The notes under the pieces are model-generated. The model had not been told where the DNA came from and ran no database searches. It was given only the letters and a program-made list of their open reading frames with translations. Below are positions 21,871 to 34,514 of a DNA stretch of 64,000 nt, piece by piece (position 1 is the first letter of the stretch; each line of letters begins with the position of its first letter). The stretch is from NCBI GenBank assembly GCA_029582155.1, contig CM055905.1, positions 6,946,062 through 7,010,061 on the forward strand, written 5' to 3'. Both the position numbers and the translations under genes were made by a program. This DNA is from Panopea generosa (lineage: Eukaryota > Mollusca > Bivalvia > Adapedonta > Hiatellidae).

Positions 21871-22684
21871 AATATGGTCCTAAACTTAATTGTTAAATAA
21901 CCGCTGTTTAGTTTGTATCATCATAAAACATACAATTTGTTTTTATATACTGTAAATTTGTTACTTGTCAGCGGCGTAGCTTCCTTTACTGTAGGTATGT
22001 TCTACACTTTTCCTTTTAAAATCGGATCCCTAGGGGGTAAGGGGATAAACTATAAATTCGCAACAAAAAAATCATTGACTGTCATAAGATAATTAACATC
22101 ATTACCGACGGATATATGATTTAGTAATGGATTCATAAAATCTGTTCATGTTCGTGTGTTTACGAGTTGGTATCGTCTTATAAACATTCAATAGATCACA
22201 TAAAGCTTTATTTTGAAAATTGCAAACAGAGCCTGAACATCATGGCCGAAAATCGCCCTTCATATCCAGACATTTGATGTCTCAGTTTTCCTTCAATAGA
22301 TGACAACACGAAACTATCTGAGCAGCGTCCCACATCACTTTTAGTTCCCAGGTTCTTCTGTGGCGGAATATTTCGCTCAGATATGCGGGAAATTATCTTT
22401 TAATGATTCTGTTTGTTTGGCAAACTCAAAGTTACCTATTTTCAATTCAATCTAGAGTCTAGCTCAAACAAAGTTACACAGAGTCAGTGCTTAGTTACAA
22501 ATGTACATAAAATACGAAACGGCATCTGATAAAAGGGGATTAGTTTTCATGCTTTCTATTCCCATTTCCATCCCGAAGATCAAATTCGTCACGTCTCTAC
22601 AACTCTAGGTGTTCTCTCCATCTGAGAGATCATTCAAAGCAATGAAATGCATCAAAAACTATTTGCGTTTAGTAATTAGTGTCA
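21871..22684. other. Non-genic spacer
   Basis: AT-rich, no recognised gene or repeat. Confidence 0.4.
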
Positions 22685-23532
22685 GTGTCGTAGAGTATTT
22701 TGATCCCCGTTGTAATATGACCCCAGGGTCACTTTACAGATATAGTAAAATGACCCCCATCCCCCAATTTATCACGCAAATCATTTTTTAATGAACTTTA
22801 CCATATATTAAGGGCAAAATACTAATTTTGGATACAGGTGTAACTCCACCATTGGTTTTTGTTCTTTATTCTATAGTAAATAATAAAATATTGAAGGCTT
22901 GTTATTCATAGACAGACCACAATGAAGTAAAACTTACATTTTACTGTTTTTCAACCTTTGCGCTACCAAAATGTGATGAGAAAAGTAGGGGTCATGTGTC
23001 ATATAAGACATTTCTTCTGCTCAGTGTGTACACTGTTTGTTGACAAAGTGAAAGTATACTTCCGAAATCATGTATTCATACCCAAATGTCCAAGCATCAT
23101 TTTTTTTCTTAAATTCGCAGTCCAAACATGACCATGCTTTTAAAATACATCAATAATTTATTATGCCATTCAACAAAAATGAGCATTAAAATAAGGAAAA
23201 TGCATTTAAAGAAGAAGAAACAATGCTTATTTATAACCGCCATTATGCAAACATATAGGAAGATTGAGGGCGGTCACTTTACTCTAAAGTATATTGACCG
23301 CTTCCCCAACCCCATCCCTAATATCTTCATGTTTAGTGATTATCAAATTATAAATGTGATTCCAATTTGCTCTAGCATTTGTGATTCTACAAGATATTCA
23401 TCATTACAGTTAAATTTTAAATAACAACAATTTTGGGGAGGGGGTCACTTTACCGTGGCCATATTTACTACATGTTTATAGTAATTTGACCCCGGGGTAA
23501 TTTCACAGAGGGGTCAAAACACTCCACAACAC
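22685..23532. mobile_element. Terminal-inverted-repeat element, about 850 bp, rich in GACCCC motifs
   Basis: The left end reads GTGTCGTAGAGTATTTTGAT, then TATGACCCCAGGGTCACTTT. The right end, on the other strand, reads GTGTTGTGGAGTGTTTTGAC, then ATTACCCCGGGGTCAAATT. Further inward both ends hold G-rich/C-rich runs (GACCCCCATCCCCC and GGGGAGGGGGTCACTT). No transposase frame is recognisable (the 98-codon frame at 23,128 is Lys/Ile-rich). It is a non-autonomous DNA element by structure. Confidence 0.65.
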
Positions 23533-24288
23533 CGGCAGGCTGTCATCGCTAGCGCTGATCCACATTCACAAGAACATGAAAAAAGATGTTGATAGTGTAA
23601 TTATCGTGTGTAAGTAACGAAAATGCAGAAAACTAAAGTTTGTCTAAAGTGACTTAAGAAAACTTCTTTTTTTCCTCATTGTGGCACATATAAACAATCC
23701 TCATCACTACTGTATGGGAACATATACATATTAATATTTTTTATAAAACAAGTGAATTCAAAGTTAATATTAAGGATAACCAGGTCTTTGAAAAAAACAT
23801 AAGAAACCGACGCGGACCCCACCCCATCCCCATACAACTTTGCTTAAACATTGTTTTTAGCCAAGCTACGCCCCTGCTTGTAGGGAAGGGTCGAATCGAA
23901 GTTGGGAGAACTTGTGGTCCAACCCCATTTTAAAATATTTCAATAAAATATGTTTAAGCTAAACAAATTCCGGTTCTGGTAATCTGCCACATATGTATTG
24001 GTTGTGCAATTTAAAACAGACAGCCACAACATGTGCACTCTTACTAACTAGGCTTGAATGGCAAAACCTCATTTGTACTTCAACTGCTGGACAATGTCAA
24101 ACCCAAAATTTTAATATTCAGTAAACTTATCAAATCAACCACCTGACTCAATATAGTTTCAGTGAAGAATGTCACATTGTGAACACTGAATTTAAAATTC
24201 AAACAATTGATTAACAAAAAGTGATATGTGTACTGATTTTCGGACCAAACTTATCTGAGGTATTGCGGTTTTATACATGTCTGTACCA
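23533..24288. other. Non-genic spacer with a dispersed-repeat copy
   Basis: Contains the repeat at 23,882-23,965; the rest is AT-rich without recognised genes. Confidence 0.4.
23882..23965 (+). repeat. Second copy of the repeat ending in CAATAAAATATGTTTAAGC
   Basis: Matches 10,433-10,565 at GGGTCGAATC, GAGAACTTGTGG and the terminal AATAAAATATGTTTAA. It is shorter because of an internal deletion between the two shared blocks. Confidence 0.5.
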
Positions 24289-24671
24289 CAGGTGACCGTA
24301 TCGGTGTTTAGACCACCAGATATAAGACTGCCAAAAGCATAAAAAAAATCTGACCCCACCCATTAAAAATTTTAACATTTATCGTAGGTCGGAAAACATT
24401 TGGAACGCTCAAAATGCAAATATAACCCCAGTTTATCAATACTTCTCCAAATTTGCCAGTATCTTCCAGTTGAAAACTAAACAATAACGTAAATGGAACT
24501 TATTTAACAGAATCGCCCGCTTCAAATCTCTGTATTCGCAACTTTTTTTATTTGATTCGATTTTTTAAAAAAATGTGTTGAAGGATGTAGTGTGGTGGGG
24601 GAGTAAGATTTTGTTTATGTTTTAGGCGGCCAGGTAATGCGGTGGTCTAAACACCGATACTGTCACCTATG
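24289..24671. mobile_element. hAT-like MITE, 383 bp, with target-site duplication
   Basis: Terminal inverted repeats share GTATCGGTGTTTAGACCACC and the outer GGTGAC. The left end starts CAGGTGAC and the right end, on the other strand, CATAGGTGACAG. A direct repeat GTCTGTACCA flanks both sides (24,279-24,288 and 24,672-24,681). hAT elements make 8-bp duplications and start CA/TA-G; CTGTACCA fits. The interior has no frame of note. Confidence 0.78.
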
Positions 24672-24822
24672 GTCTGTACCAGTGTCAAAGCTATGCATAA
24701 GACATGTAAGAGTGAAAAGTATTATTTTAAAAATAAGATTTATATGGTCATGTTAACTTTTCAAGTGTTGCTGCAATACGTTTTATTATGCGATTGGTAC
24801 CCTGGCTCACTTCACTCCCTGC

Positions 24823-25372
24823 GGGGAACTACTAAAACCCGGTCAAATTCCAGCCGATCCGGTCACTTTTCCGTCCGTAGGGAAAAGGCAAATGTTGCGT
24901 GTATACTTTTGATTATGATGTTAAACTGCCCAAATCCCAATAATTATGTACTGCCCTTGATATATATTTCAAGAAAATATATGAAAAAAATAAAATAATG
25001 CCTTAAATTTGATCTTGAAGTTTACCTTTTTATGACTTTTTTTGAATAGTATTCGACGTTTTTTTACTAATTCCGGCTGAATTTGAATGGTTATTTAAAG
25101 TATATTCGTTGTAAATAACCATGGTTTTAATCAATTCTTACAAAGTTTAAGATATGCTGAATCTATAATAATGAAAATAACAACAATATCCATTTCATAT
25201 CTGTGTATTTCTATAAATAATTGAAATGACCAATTGGTTTTCGTACTTATGTATTGTCAAATGTGACACCCGTTATAAGCACGGTGGGTGTCGTTAATCC
25301 AATCAAGGTGGTGCTGACACCTGTTGTTTATTCTATCAATATAATTTGACTACCGGGTTTTAGTAGTACCCC
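24823..25372. mobile_element. Terminal-inverted-repeat element, about 550 bp
   Basis: GGGGAACTACTAAAACCCGG opens it at 24,823, and the opposite strand from 25,372 reads GGGGTACTACTAAAACCCGG, each followed by TCAAATT-like sequence. No target duplication is clear and no transposase frame is present. Confidence 0.7.
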
Positions 25373-26700
25373 AAACGGCTGAAATTTAAAGATAGAAATC
25401 TTGTGATTGAAGGACATAATGTATTATGGTGCAATAAATCATGACAATATTCAACTTAATAAGAATGTGATCATTTGTGCTTGAAATGTTAATACATAGA
25501 CCAATGTGAATGGTAGCTTTAGAAATAAATGCCCCCCCCCCCCCCCCCCCCCCCTCCCCCAACAAAATGTTGATATTATATGCATAGTAGAAACAAACTT
25601 AAAACTGATCGTGTTTTGACAACAAATGGTTATGCAGTTTTTGGACAGCAGTAAAGTATTCGTCTAATTTGTATTATTTAGAAATATATTGATGATTATA
25701 AGAAACCGAAGAAAATCCAGAAGAACACTTAAAACATGGCGGAATCCAAACTTATCACACTACATTGTGACGAACGTAGAAAAATCGGAAAATAGAATCG
25801 AAAAAAAACTAGGTAACTAAAAGTTTTTCGGAATAAAGAATACATTCGATAAATAATATATAAAATGAAAAAGAAACTTCATTATTGGTTTATATGAAAT
25901 GCAAACAAAAATAATTAGAAAAAAATGTGGAACAAGTTAAAAAGGTAGATATAAACGAAATAACAGTATTCCGTATGAAATTCTTTTGAATGATGTAACA
26001 TGTTCAAAATAAAATATTATTTTAGAAAAAAGGCTCAAATCTACTGAACCCAAAACGTCAATAGGACATTTTGTGCAACTATTCCGTTGTGTATCAATCA
26101 TATCCAGTGAAAGATAACCAGAAAACATTTCAATGATTTATTCACGAAGACTCGGCTTGTAAAAATCATTTAAGAGCGTTATCCCAAGTATATTGTGGAG
26201 ATTACACCACAAATAGTGACGGACAGTGTAATTTGTATAACAATACAGCACTAAGTGCTCAGCTATAATGTTGAGTCGTCAATACTATTTTGTATGCTTA
26301 AAAATGAATGGAGGCTTTCGTCAGATAAAAGTCTGTTTTTATAATCGAAGTCTGCAAGCTTTAAATGATTCTTCCATTGCCTCATGGTTGATAAAGATGC
26401 TTTGGAAACCAATTCTTGTTAAACCTCAGTGAGATGTTTTTTCCCAGTAAAGATGTCGTAGACAAGATGACGTAGATACGAATATATCATGCAACTGTCT
26501 CCCTGCTGGGTGATATGCTGACAGACATTGTAGGACCTAGGTCTTCCTGACCAAGTGCTGAAATTGGCTGACCAAGATGACCGGACCATACCCGTATGAA
26601 GTAAAGTTAAATGTTTGTTTACTATAGTGTCACCTCTATTGAAACTGTTAGCCACATTGGGCTTATGAGATACCTTTATGCTGCAAAGTTTCTTCCTGAA
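25373..26700. other. Non-genic stretch with a C homopolymer
   Basis: AT-rich. A run of 23 C at 25,532-25,554 is a likely site of length error. No recognised gene. Confidence 0.45.
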
Positions 26701-26864
26701 AGCTATCAGTGCCAGGCATCTGGCTGTTAGACACCCCTCAATTTAATTAGCTGCTCGGTGAGCAACTGGCTCCATCAGTAAAAAAATCCAAGTGCTTCCA
26801 CCAGGAATCAAACCTTCGACGTCTCGCTTCCGAGGCGGATGCCGTAACTACTAGGCCACGGAAG
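26701..26864 (-). mobile_element. tRNA-like SINE or tRNA pseudogene, second type
   Basis: On the minus strand 26,864-26,795 folds as a tRNA: acceptor CTTCC with GGAAG, a box-A-like TGGCCTAGTAGTTACGG, an anticodon arm around CCGCCTCGGAAGCG and a box B GGTTTGATTCC. It is followed by a T-run and about 90 bases that could be a SINE body. It has no resemblance to the SINE at 9641 outside the tRNA boxes. Whether it is a functional tRNA is doubtful, since the T-arm and D-arm are imperfect. Confidence 0.5.
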
Positions 26865-27744
26865 ATGGTATATGGGAAATAATATATTATTCAATTTAAT
26901 CATACATACATAAATATAATGCAGCCACAAGAACAATTATAAGAAGTATGAACACCATTAAGCCATTTTCAACCCAATACAGATTATATAATATTTTGGA
27001 AGCCAGTTTTACTGGTGGTGAAGTTAAGCCCTTAGAATGAATCTGTGTTGAACAACCCTCTTTCCACAAGGAAAACTGTTTCTGATAATGCTTCTTACAT
27101 ACAGACTAATGACTTTTCTATGAACTCGGTGGTGAGAAACGAGTAATCTGAAGACAGCACTTTTAGGCAACCCAGCCAAGGAGTAGCCCCGACAAATTTA
27201 GAAATATATCTTATATGATTTACATTACTGAATTGTTACATGTAGATCAGTATGTTTCACTTCTGTCAATCCAGGGTTTGCAAGTTCGAATCCCATTTAG
27301 CTACAGTTTGCCTTGAACTTAGTTCTATGTCCATGAATATTTGAGGAAGTAGTCATTGAATTGCAGAGATAAGGTGTGTTTCTATGGTAGGGTATCACCG
27401 CCATAACTCGTAGTCTGAAATGTGTCGTTTGTTCTTTGTGCAATGGGTGTAAATGTTTCTTTCTTCTTATTTCTTTGTGGGAAATGAAACATTTCACCTT
27501 TGTGACTTTGCTATTTGTCTTTCCTACTATATCCTATCATTGTAAAAGTTACATACGTCTTGTCTATTCGTGTCAGATTAAACATTACTTGCTGCGTAAA
27601 ATGTATTTTTAGAATTTGGTGCATGTTTCGATATGTGTTTCGGCTGCAGTCAGTCACGAATATATTTTTATTCGAATGTTCACTCCTTTGTAATGAGTGT
27701 AGGGAATGTATTTGGACTGGGTACCGGACTATTTCGACTGTGCT
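26865..27744. other. Non-genic stretch
   Basis: No recognised gene; small frames on both strands overlap each other and show no domain. Confidence 0.4.
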
Positions 27745-27800
27745 GCCGCTGAACGTCATTATTGTAATAAATCCTAACTTCCATTATAACGTTCAGCGGC
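27745..27800. repeat. Perfect 12-bp inverted repeat around a 32-base loop
   Basis: GCCGCTGAACGT at 27,745-27,756 and ACGTTCAGCGGC at 27,789-27,800 pair perfectly. The GC-rich stem stands out in AT-rich surroundings. It could be a relic of inverted repeat ends or a structured RNA; there is no further evidence. Confidence 0.6.
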
Positions 27801-27909
27801 GTTTATTACAGACAGGTCCCCTGTAAACAACCCAAGAAGTTGAGAATGGAAATATTTGCTGTTAATAGTCATCAGAATTCGCGACTCTAAATACAGCCTT
27901 TCACATTTA

Positions 27910-28363
27910 GGTCAGCTACCACCATTGCGTTTTCCATAGACTTAGATTATAACGTTTGACCTTATTATCACTATTTCTACCATTTGTGGACCAAAAAGTC
28001 CTACATAATATTAAAGTACTATCATAGACTCCAAAATTAAAATGTCCCCAAAATGGGGTAAAAAGTACCACTTTTTGCCCCCAAAAGTTGGGTAACCCCT
28101 TTCAGCATGAAAAAAACCACTAAATTTCACCAATTTTATTTTCCATACAGTTTCAATAATAAAATGAATTCAATCAGTCACAGAAATATAATTTTAATTT
28201 TTTTTTGACACAAACATAATAAACTTATATTTTATTGTGATCATTTGCCAGTTAGACATTTTCATCCAACCAGAAATAACCTTACTATAAAAATATATCC
28301 CCTGAACATCCCTATACTTTTTCCAGCCAATCAGAGAGCTCTTCTCAATGGTGGTAGCTGACC
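27910..28363. mobile_element. Non-autonomous DNA element, copy A (about 454 bp)
   Basis: Ends are inverted: AGGTCAGCTACCACCATTG at the left and CAATGGTGGTAGCTGACC at 28,345-28,362. The interior has AAAATGGGG and AAAGTACCACTTTTTGCC motifs and no frame. The same interior recurs in copy B in direct orientation 24 bases downstream. Confidence 0.75.
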
Positions 28364-28387
28364 ACATAAGGTGTGAGGTTTCGTTTA

Positions 28388-28998
28388 GGTCAGCCACCAC
28401 CATTGCAATTACCATAGACTTACATTATAACATTTGACCGAATTTTCACTATTTCTACCATTCGCGGACCAAAAAGGTTAGTTTAAACTAATTTATTAAC
28501 TTCGATTGTGAAACAAGTTATCACAACTTAGGCAAATCACGCTCAAAGTCTTCTTGGTTAGAACCAGTACTAAGCACATGCGGAAAAGTGTCTTACTCAA
28601 GGATACCACATATAGCCGTGGTGGAGGATTGAACCCACGATTCTCCGATCATGGGATCGGTGCTCTACCACTTGACCACGCGCTCCACGAAAAAGTCCTA
28701 CATCATAGTAAAGTACTATCCTAGACTCAAATTTAAATGTCCCCAAAATGGGGTCAAAAGTATCACTTTTTACCACTTTTTGTCCCCTGAAGTCGGGTAC
28801 CCCACTTTCAGCATGAAAAAAAAGTAAATTTCACCAATTTTACTTTCCACACACTTTCCTTGATCAAATGAATTTAGACAGTCACAGAAACATAATTTTG
28901 ATTATTTATTGACACAAACATAATAAACTTATATTTTATTGTGATCATTTGCCAGTTTGACATTTTCATCTAACCAAAATTAAGCTTACTATCAAAGG
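28388..28998. mobile_element. Same element, copy B, truncated at its right end and split by a SINE
   Basis: Aligns with copy A from AGGTCAGCCACCACCATTG to TAAGCTTACTATC, where it stops short of the right inverted repeat. Between GGACCAAAAAG and AAAAAGTCCTAC it is interrupted by the 213-bp SINE at 28,477-28,689. Confidence 0.75.
28477..28689 (-). mobile_element. tRNA-derived SINE inserted in copy B
   Basis: The minus strand reads GTGGAGCGCGTGGTCAAGTG with box A, GTGGGTTCAATCC as box B, a body with CCGCATGTGCTTAGTACTGG and a tail TTGTTTCACAATCGAAGTTA. It is the same family as 9641-9850 and has the better-preserved tRNA head. AAAAAG flanks it on both sides (28,471-28,476 and 28,690-28,695), and copy A has an uninterrupted site. 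Confidence 0.9.
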
Positions 28999-31798
28999 CC
29001 TGAAGGGCCTGAGGAAATGCCCGCTGCTTGTGTTAATTAAAAAAGGTAGTTTCGGAAAATTGGAAAACTTAGTTAGATTTCTGATATGTTAAAAGGCAAT
29101 TCATTGAGATTTAGAAAAGAATGTGGTGTGTTTAATATTTCTTTTGTGTATCTGTGTATCCTGCATACAAAAAAAAAGTCCATATCAATACTTTTCCAAC
29201 TGTAGCTATCAAACGGTTTTAATAATGCATTTGAAAAAATTCAAACACCATGGTACACACCATCTTCCGTGTGAAAATTGACTGAAAATTTGATGACCCT
29301 GGTGAAAATATCCATTTCAGGACATTTTGTTAACTGGTAACGTGGTGGTCCAGGATTCCTTTCCACATCTCCACATAAAAGTTATCAACATGAACAACCT
29401 ATATGAAAGCTTCCCAAACAAACCTTCATATTCTGGTGTTTCTCCAAAATCGAAAGAATTGAGTTGTGATGTACAACTCCAGTTTATTTTGATATCTCCA
29501 GTTCAATAGTTATGAATTATGGATAACGAAACGCATTCAGCACAAAATGTTCCTGATTGTCCGAGAATATACAACACATATCCATAACTCTTTGACTAGA
29601 CCAAAACAAACATGACCTACTTATAGATTTACGTGGATATTAACTTGAGTTATGTTCGATTTTCATATAGCTTTCAATCAACACTATAAATAATCAATAA
29701 ATAGCATTATAAACGTTGTTGCGTGACCTAGATTTAATCTATCTTAAAATACAACACAACAAACATAACGGTCGGATGACCTAATTAACCGTTAAATATG
29801 TTCATCAATAAACTGCTTGCATAAGATGACAGTTTGGCGCGTTACTCTATATACAACAAATGTAGCCCCGAACCTAATTTCGTTATTTTACTATCAAACA
29901 ATCCGTAGTGAATAAAATTTCACTAACAATCACTATTTACTCAAACTACGAGTTATTATATGGAAAACATGTCAATATTTCACCCCATTTATGATTACAT
30001 GTCGAATGGTGTTAGAGATTATATCCCACCTACCACCAGATGACGTCACTATGCATTGTAGTAAATGCGTAAAACATTTTTTATCAATGAAAATTGCCGC
30101 GTGTTTTTAGAGCACAGCGAGATAAGTGTATTCTTCCGCATTTCCATGCAAATTGTATGCTTCCCGCATCGTATTTTTGAAATTTTGTAAAGAAAAACAT
30201 CCGCCATAAATAAAAAACTTTGAAATTTTTGTTGTATAATACGTCCTCTGCTACGGTAAATGCGTGTTGAAAGTTGTTAACTGCTTTATCGGTCGGATGA
30301 ATATGGCGGTTCCTGTCAATATAAAGACATTTTTGCAAGCAGACATTACAGAATTTTAACATTTTAAGGCATTTTATTTTGACTATAACAAATCAAAAGT
30401 GTTACCAGTTTTGTCATAAAAATGTCTTAAAAAAGGATGAAAATTTTGAAAATTACTAGTGCTAGTCCTATGGGACCTAAACAAGTACTGGTCCTCATTG
30501 ACTTTATATATGTCCCGTTTCCTTGTATATTCTTACTGTTCTTTTATTCCTTAATTGATGGGAACATTTCAATATTGTATTACAATTAAAAAAATAACAA
30601 TTCAAATTCAAGTATGTGAGATTAACGTATAGGCCTGAAGCAGAGAGTCTTGCTTTGTCCATATCCCAAATGATGTTGCAATCCACAACAGTGTCAGTTG
30701 CACCAAACATGACATTGTAAGGTTGCCAGAAAGCTTGATTAGATATATGTACATGTACAGTAACTGTTGACCAAAAGCTGTCAGGAGTTCTTATCAATAT
30801 TTTTTTCTGTTGAATAAGCTGTCAAAAATAAAATCCATGCACTCAATAAAAGAATTAGTACATGTATGAATGATAAACTTCAATGTTTCAGTTATGAAAG
30901 AGGTTTGGCAATGCTTGATTGTCTAAAATAAATGATTTCAGGTACAGTGGTTTTTTGTCTGTATTTTGGGAAGATGACCCATACCCTTGGAATTGGGAAT
31001 TAAGCGGCGTTTTCGTTACCATTAGGAAAACTTGGATTAAATATATTTGTTCAACTTCATAAAAAATGTGTACACATGCTTCAATGTCAAACTTAATTCA
31101 AAATGGGGAAAACTTTATTTATTTTATCAAGGAATTATGGCAAGTTTTAATTTACAATTTTTGAAGTTTTCAATTGGGAATTTTTACCACTCAATTGGGA
31201 AAAAAGTTACTATTTGCTACTGGGAATATGACCCAATGATGGCTATAAAAATGGTAAAAAAGAAACACTGAGGTAGTTTTAAAATAAACATGTAAGAATA
31301 TATTTTGATCGTCTGAGGCCATTTATCCCACTGGACAAGTGTATTTCAAATGTTTCTCTTCCTTGGCTGTTTGTTACTTGTATTTTCAAGCATACAAGTG
31401 GAACATTAGAAGCTTTTCCCTCAGAGTGAAACCTGCTCATCTCATCATTAACATATTTTATTACAATTAATTAATTAATGGTCATATTATCCTTATATAA
31501 ATTTCTACAAACATTGCTAATAATGTATGCTCTATGTTGCACTTATTTATGTCCTTAAATAGGTTATTACACTTTCCTATTTCCCCATTTTTAAAATGTG
31601 TCATCTAGGACTATCTCCCTTCTTTGAATGAAGTAACCTACATGTTTAATAATGTAGTTTCCTTAATGGATTTACTTCCTTTACATGACCAACTTCTGTA
31701 ATATATATTTGTTGTATTATTTGTTATACAAAAGCATATCCACTCCTTAAGCATAACGGTGTTATGGAATATACATAATGATAAATGCTTTAAATGAC
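28999..31798. other. Non-genic stretch before the satellite
   Basis: AT-rich. Around 30,980-31,220 the words AATTGGGA and TTGGGAA recur, which suggests a decayed interspersed repeat. Frames at 30,084-30,362 and 30,504-30,797 (minus) show no recognisable domain. Confidence 0.4.
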
Positions 31799-34514
31799 TG
31801 ATGGGCGGAATCCGGCAAAAAAATGGCTTCTCGCCCTGCCGCCAATTTCCGCCGTTGGCAAATACCTGGGTTTCAATGGACAACACAGGTGTTTTCTACA
31901 CATACTGGCCTGCCCAGGGACACCAAGGTTTTGAGTGTGGCTTATCTAGAAGTCGGTCATCGAGGTTCGGGAACATCGAGCGCACACACCAAGGTGCATG
32001 CTGTAGGCTGTTTTGGGCAGAATCATGCGAAAAGACGACATCTCGCCACGCCGCCAATTTTCGCCCTTGGAAAATACTTTGGTTTTAATGGACAACACAG
32101 GTGTCTTCTACACACATTGGTCTACTCCGGGACAACAAGTGTTTGAGTTTTGCTCATCTACAATGCGGTCATCGAGGGTCGGGAACATCGAGCGCACACA
32201 AAAGGAGCATGCTGTATACTGTTTCGGCGGAATCAGGCGAAAAGACGGCTTCTCGCCTCACCGCCAATTTCCGCCCTTGGCAAATACTTGAATTTCAATG
32301 GACAGCACAGGTGTCTTCTACACACAATGGCCTGCACAGGGACACCAAGGTTTTGAGTGTGGCTCATCTAGAAGTCGGTCATCGAAGGTCGGGAACATCG
32401 AGCGCACACACCAAGGTGCATGCTGTAGGCTGTTTGGGCGGAATCAGGCGAAAAGACGGCTTCTCGCCCCGCCGCCAATTTCCGCCCTTAGCAAATACTT
32501 GGGTTTCATTGGACAACACAGGTGACTTCTAGACACATTGGCCTGCCCAGGAACACCAAGTTTTTGAGTGTGGCTCATCTATAAGTCGGGAACATCGAGC
32601 TCACACACCAAGGTGCATGCTGTAGGCTGTTTGGGCGGAATAGGCGAAAAGACGGTTTATCGCCCCGCCGGCAATTTCTGCCAATGGGAAATACTTGGAT
32701 TTCAATGGACAACACAGGTGTCTACTACACACACTTACCTGCCCAGAGACACTAAGATTTTGAGTGTGGCTAATTTAGAAGTCGGTCATCGAGGATCGTG
32801 AAGATCGAGCGAACACACCAAGGTGCATGCTGTAGGCTGTTTCGGCGGAATCAGGCGAAAAGACGGCTTCTCGCTCCGCTCCAATTTCCGGTCTTGGCAA
32901 GTACTTGGGTATACTGGACAACACAGTTGTCTACTACACACAATGGCCTGCCCAGGGACACCAAGTGTTTGAGTATGGCTGATCTAGAAGTCGGTCATCA
33001 AGGGTCGGGAACATCGAGCGCACACACCAATGTGCATGCTGTAGGCTGATTGGGCGAAATCAGGCGAAAGGAAGGCTTCTCGCCCCGCCGCCAATTTCCG
33101 CCCTTTGTAAATACATGGCATTCAATGGGCAACACAGTTGTCTTCTACACACACTGGCCTGCCCAGGGACACCAAGGTTTTGATTGTGACTCATATAAAA
33201 GTCGGTCATCGAGGGTCGGGAACATTAAGCGCACACACGAAGGTGCATACGGTAGGCTGTTTGGGCGGAATCAGGCTATAAGACGGCTTCAAGCCCCGCC
33301 GCCGATTTCCGCCCTTTGCAAATATCTGGATTTCAATGGCCAACACAGGTGTTTTCTACACACACTAACCTGCCCAGAGACAACAAGTTTTTGAGTATGG
33401 CGCATCTAGAAGTCGGTCACCGAAGGTCAGGAACATCGAGCGCACACATGAAGGTGCATGCTGTAGGCTGTTTGGGCGGAATCAGGCGAAAAGTCGCCTT
33501 CTCGGCCGCTGCCAATTTCCGCCGTTGGCAAATACTTGGAATTCAATAGACAACTCAGGTGGCTTCTACGCATACTGGCTTGCCCATGGACACCATGTTT
33601 TCAAGTGTGGCTCATCTAGAAGTGGGTCATCGAGGGTCGGGAACATCGAGCGCACACACCAAGGTGCATGCTGTAGGCTGTTTGGGTGGAATTAGGTGAA
33701 AAGACGGCTTCTCGCCTCGCCGCCAATTTCCGCCGTTAGCAAATACTTGGATTTCAATGACAAAACACATTTCTTCTACACACACTGCCTGCCCCTGGAC
33801 ACCAAGTTTTTGAGTGAAGCTCATCTAGAAGTCTGTCATCGAGTGTCGGGAACATCGAGCGCACACATCAAGGTGCATGCTGTAGGTTGTTTGGGCTGAA
33901 TCAGGCGAAAAGACGGCTTCTCGCTCTGCAGCCAATTTCCGCCCTTGCGAAATACTTGTTTTTCAATGGACAACACAGGTGTCTTCTACACATACCAAGT
34001 TTTTGATTGTGGCTCATCTAGAAGTCGGCCATACAGGGTCGGGAACATCGAGCACACATGCCAAGGTGCATGCTGTAGGCTGTTTGGGTGGAATCAGGCG
34101 AAAAGACGGCTTCTCGTTGCGCCGCCAATTTCCGCCGTTGGCAAATACTTTTGTTACAATGGACAACTCAAGTGTCATCTGCAAACACTGGCCTGCCCAG
34201 GGACACCAAGTATTTGAGTCTGGTTAATCTAGAAGTCGGTCACCGAGGGTCGGGAATATCGAGCGCACACACCAAGATGCATGCTGTAGGCTGTTTGGGC
34301 GGAATCAGGCGAAAAGACGGCTTCTCGCCCCGCTGCCAATAACAACCTTTGGGAAATACTTGGATTTCAATGGACAAAGCAGGTGACTTCTACACACACT
34401 GCCCTGCCCAGGGACACCAAGTATTTCCGTGTGGCTCATCTAGAAGTCGGTCATCGAGAGTCGGGAACATCGAGCGCACACACGAAGGTGAATGCTGTAG
34501 GCTGTTTGGACAGG
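31799..34514 (+). repeat. Satellite of about 211 bp, diverged units, first orientation (about 13 units)
   Basis: Landmarks recur every 210-212 bp: GCATGCTGTAGGCTGTTT at 31,996, 32,207 (altered), 32,418, 32,614 (after a deletion), 32,824, 33,034 and onward. Others are AAGACGGCTTCTCGCC and CAATGGACAACACAGGTG. Units differ from one another by many substitutions and small indels. Frames up to 143 codons cross units but shift often. GC content is clearly higher than in the flanks. Confidence 0.95.

Noticed and set aside
25532..25554. Run of 23 C as a functional element
   Set aside because: Homopolymer tract; most likely slippage, with uncertain length in the assembly.
27515..27826. Opposing frames of 82 and 103 codons
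   Set aside because: They overlap on opposite strands, neither shows a domain, and the plus-strand one runs through the hairpin at 27,745.
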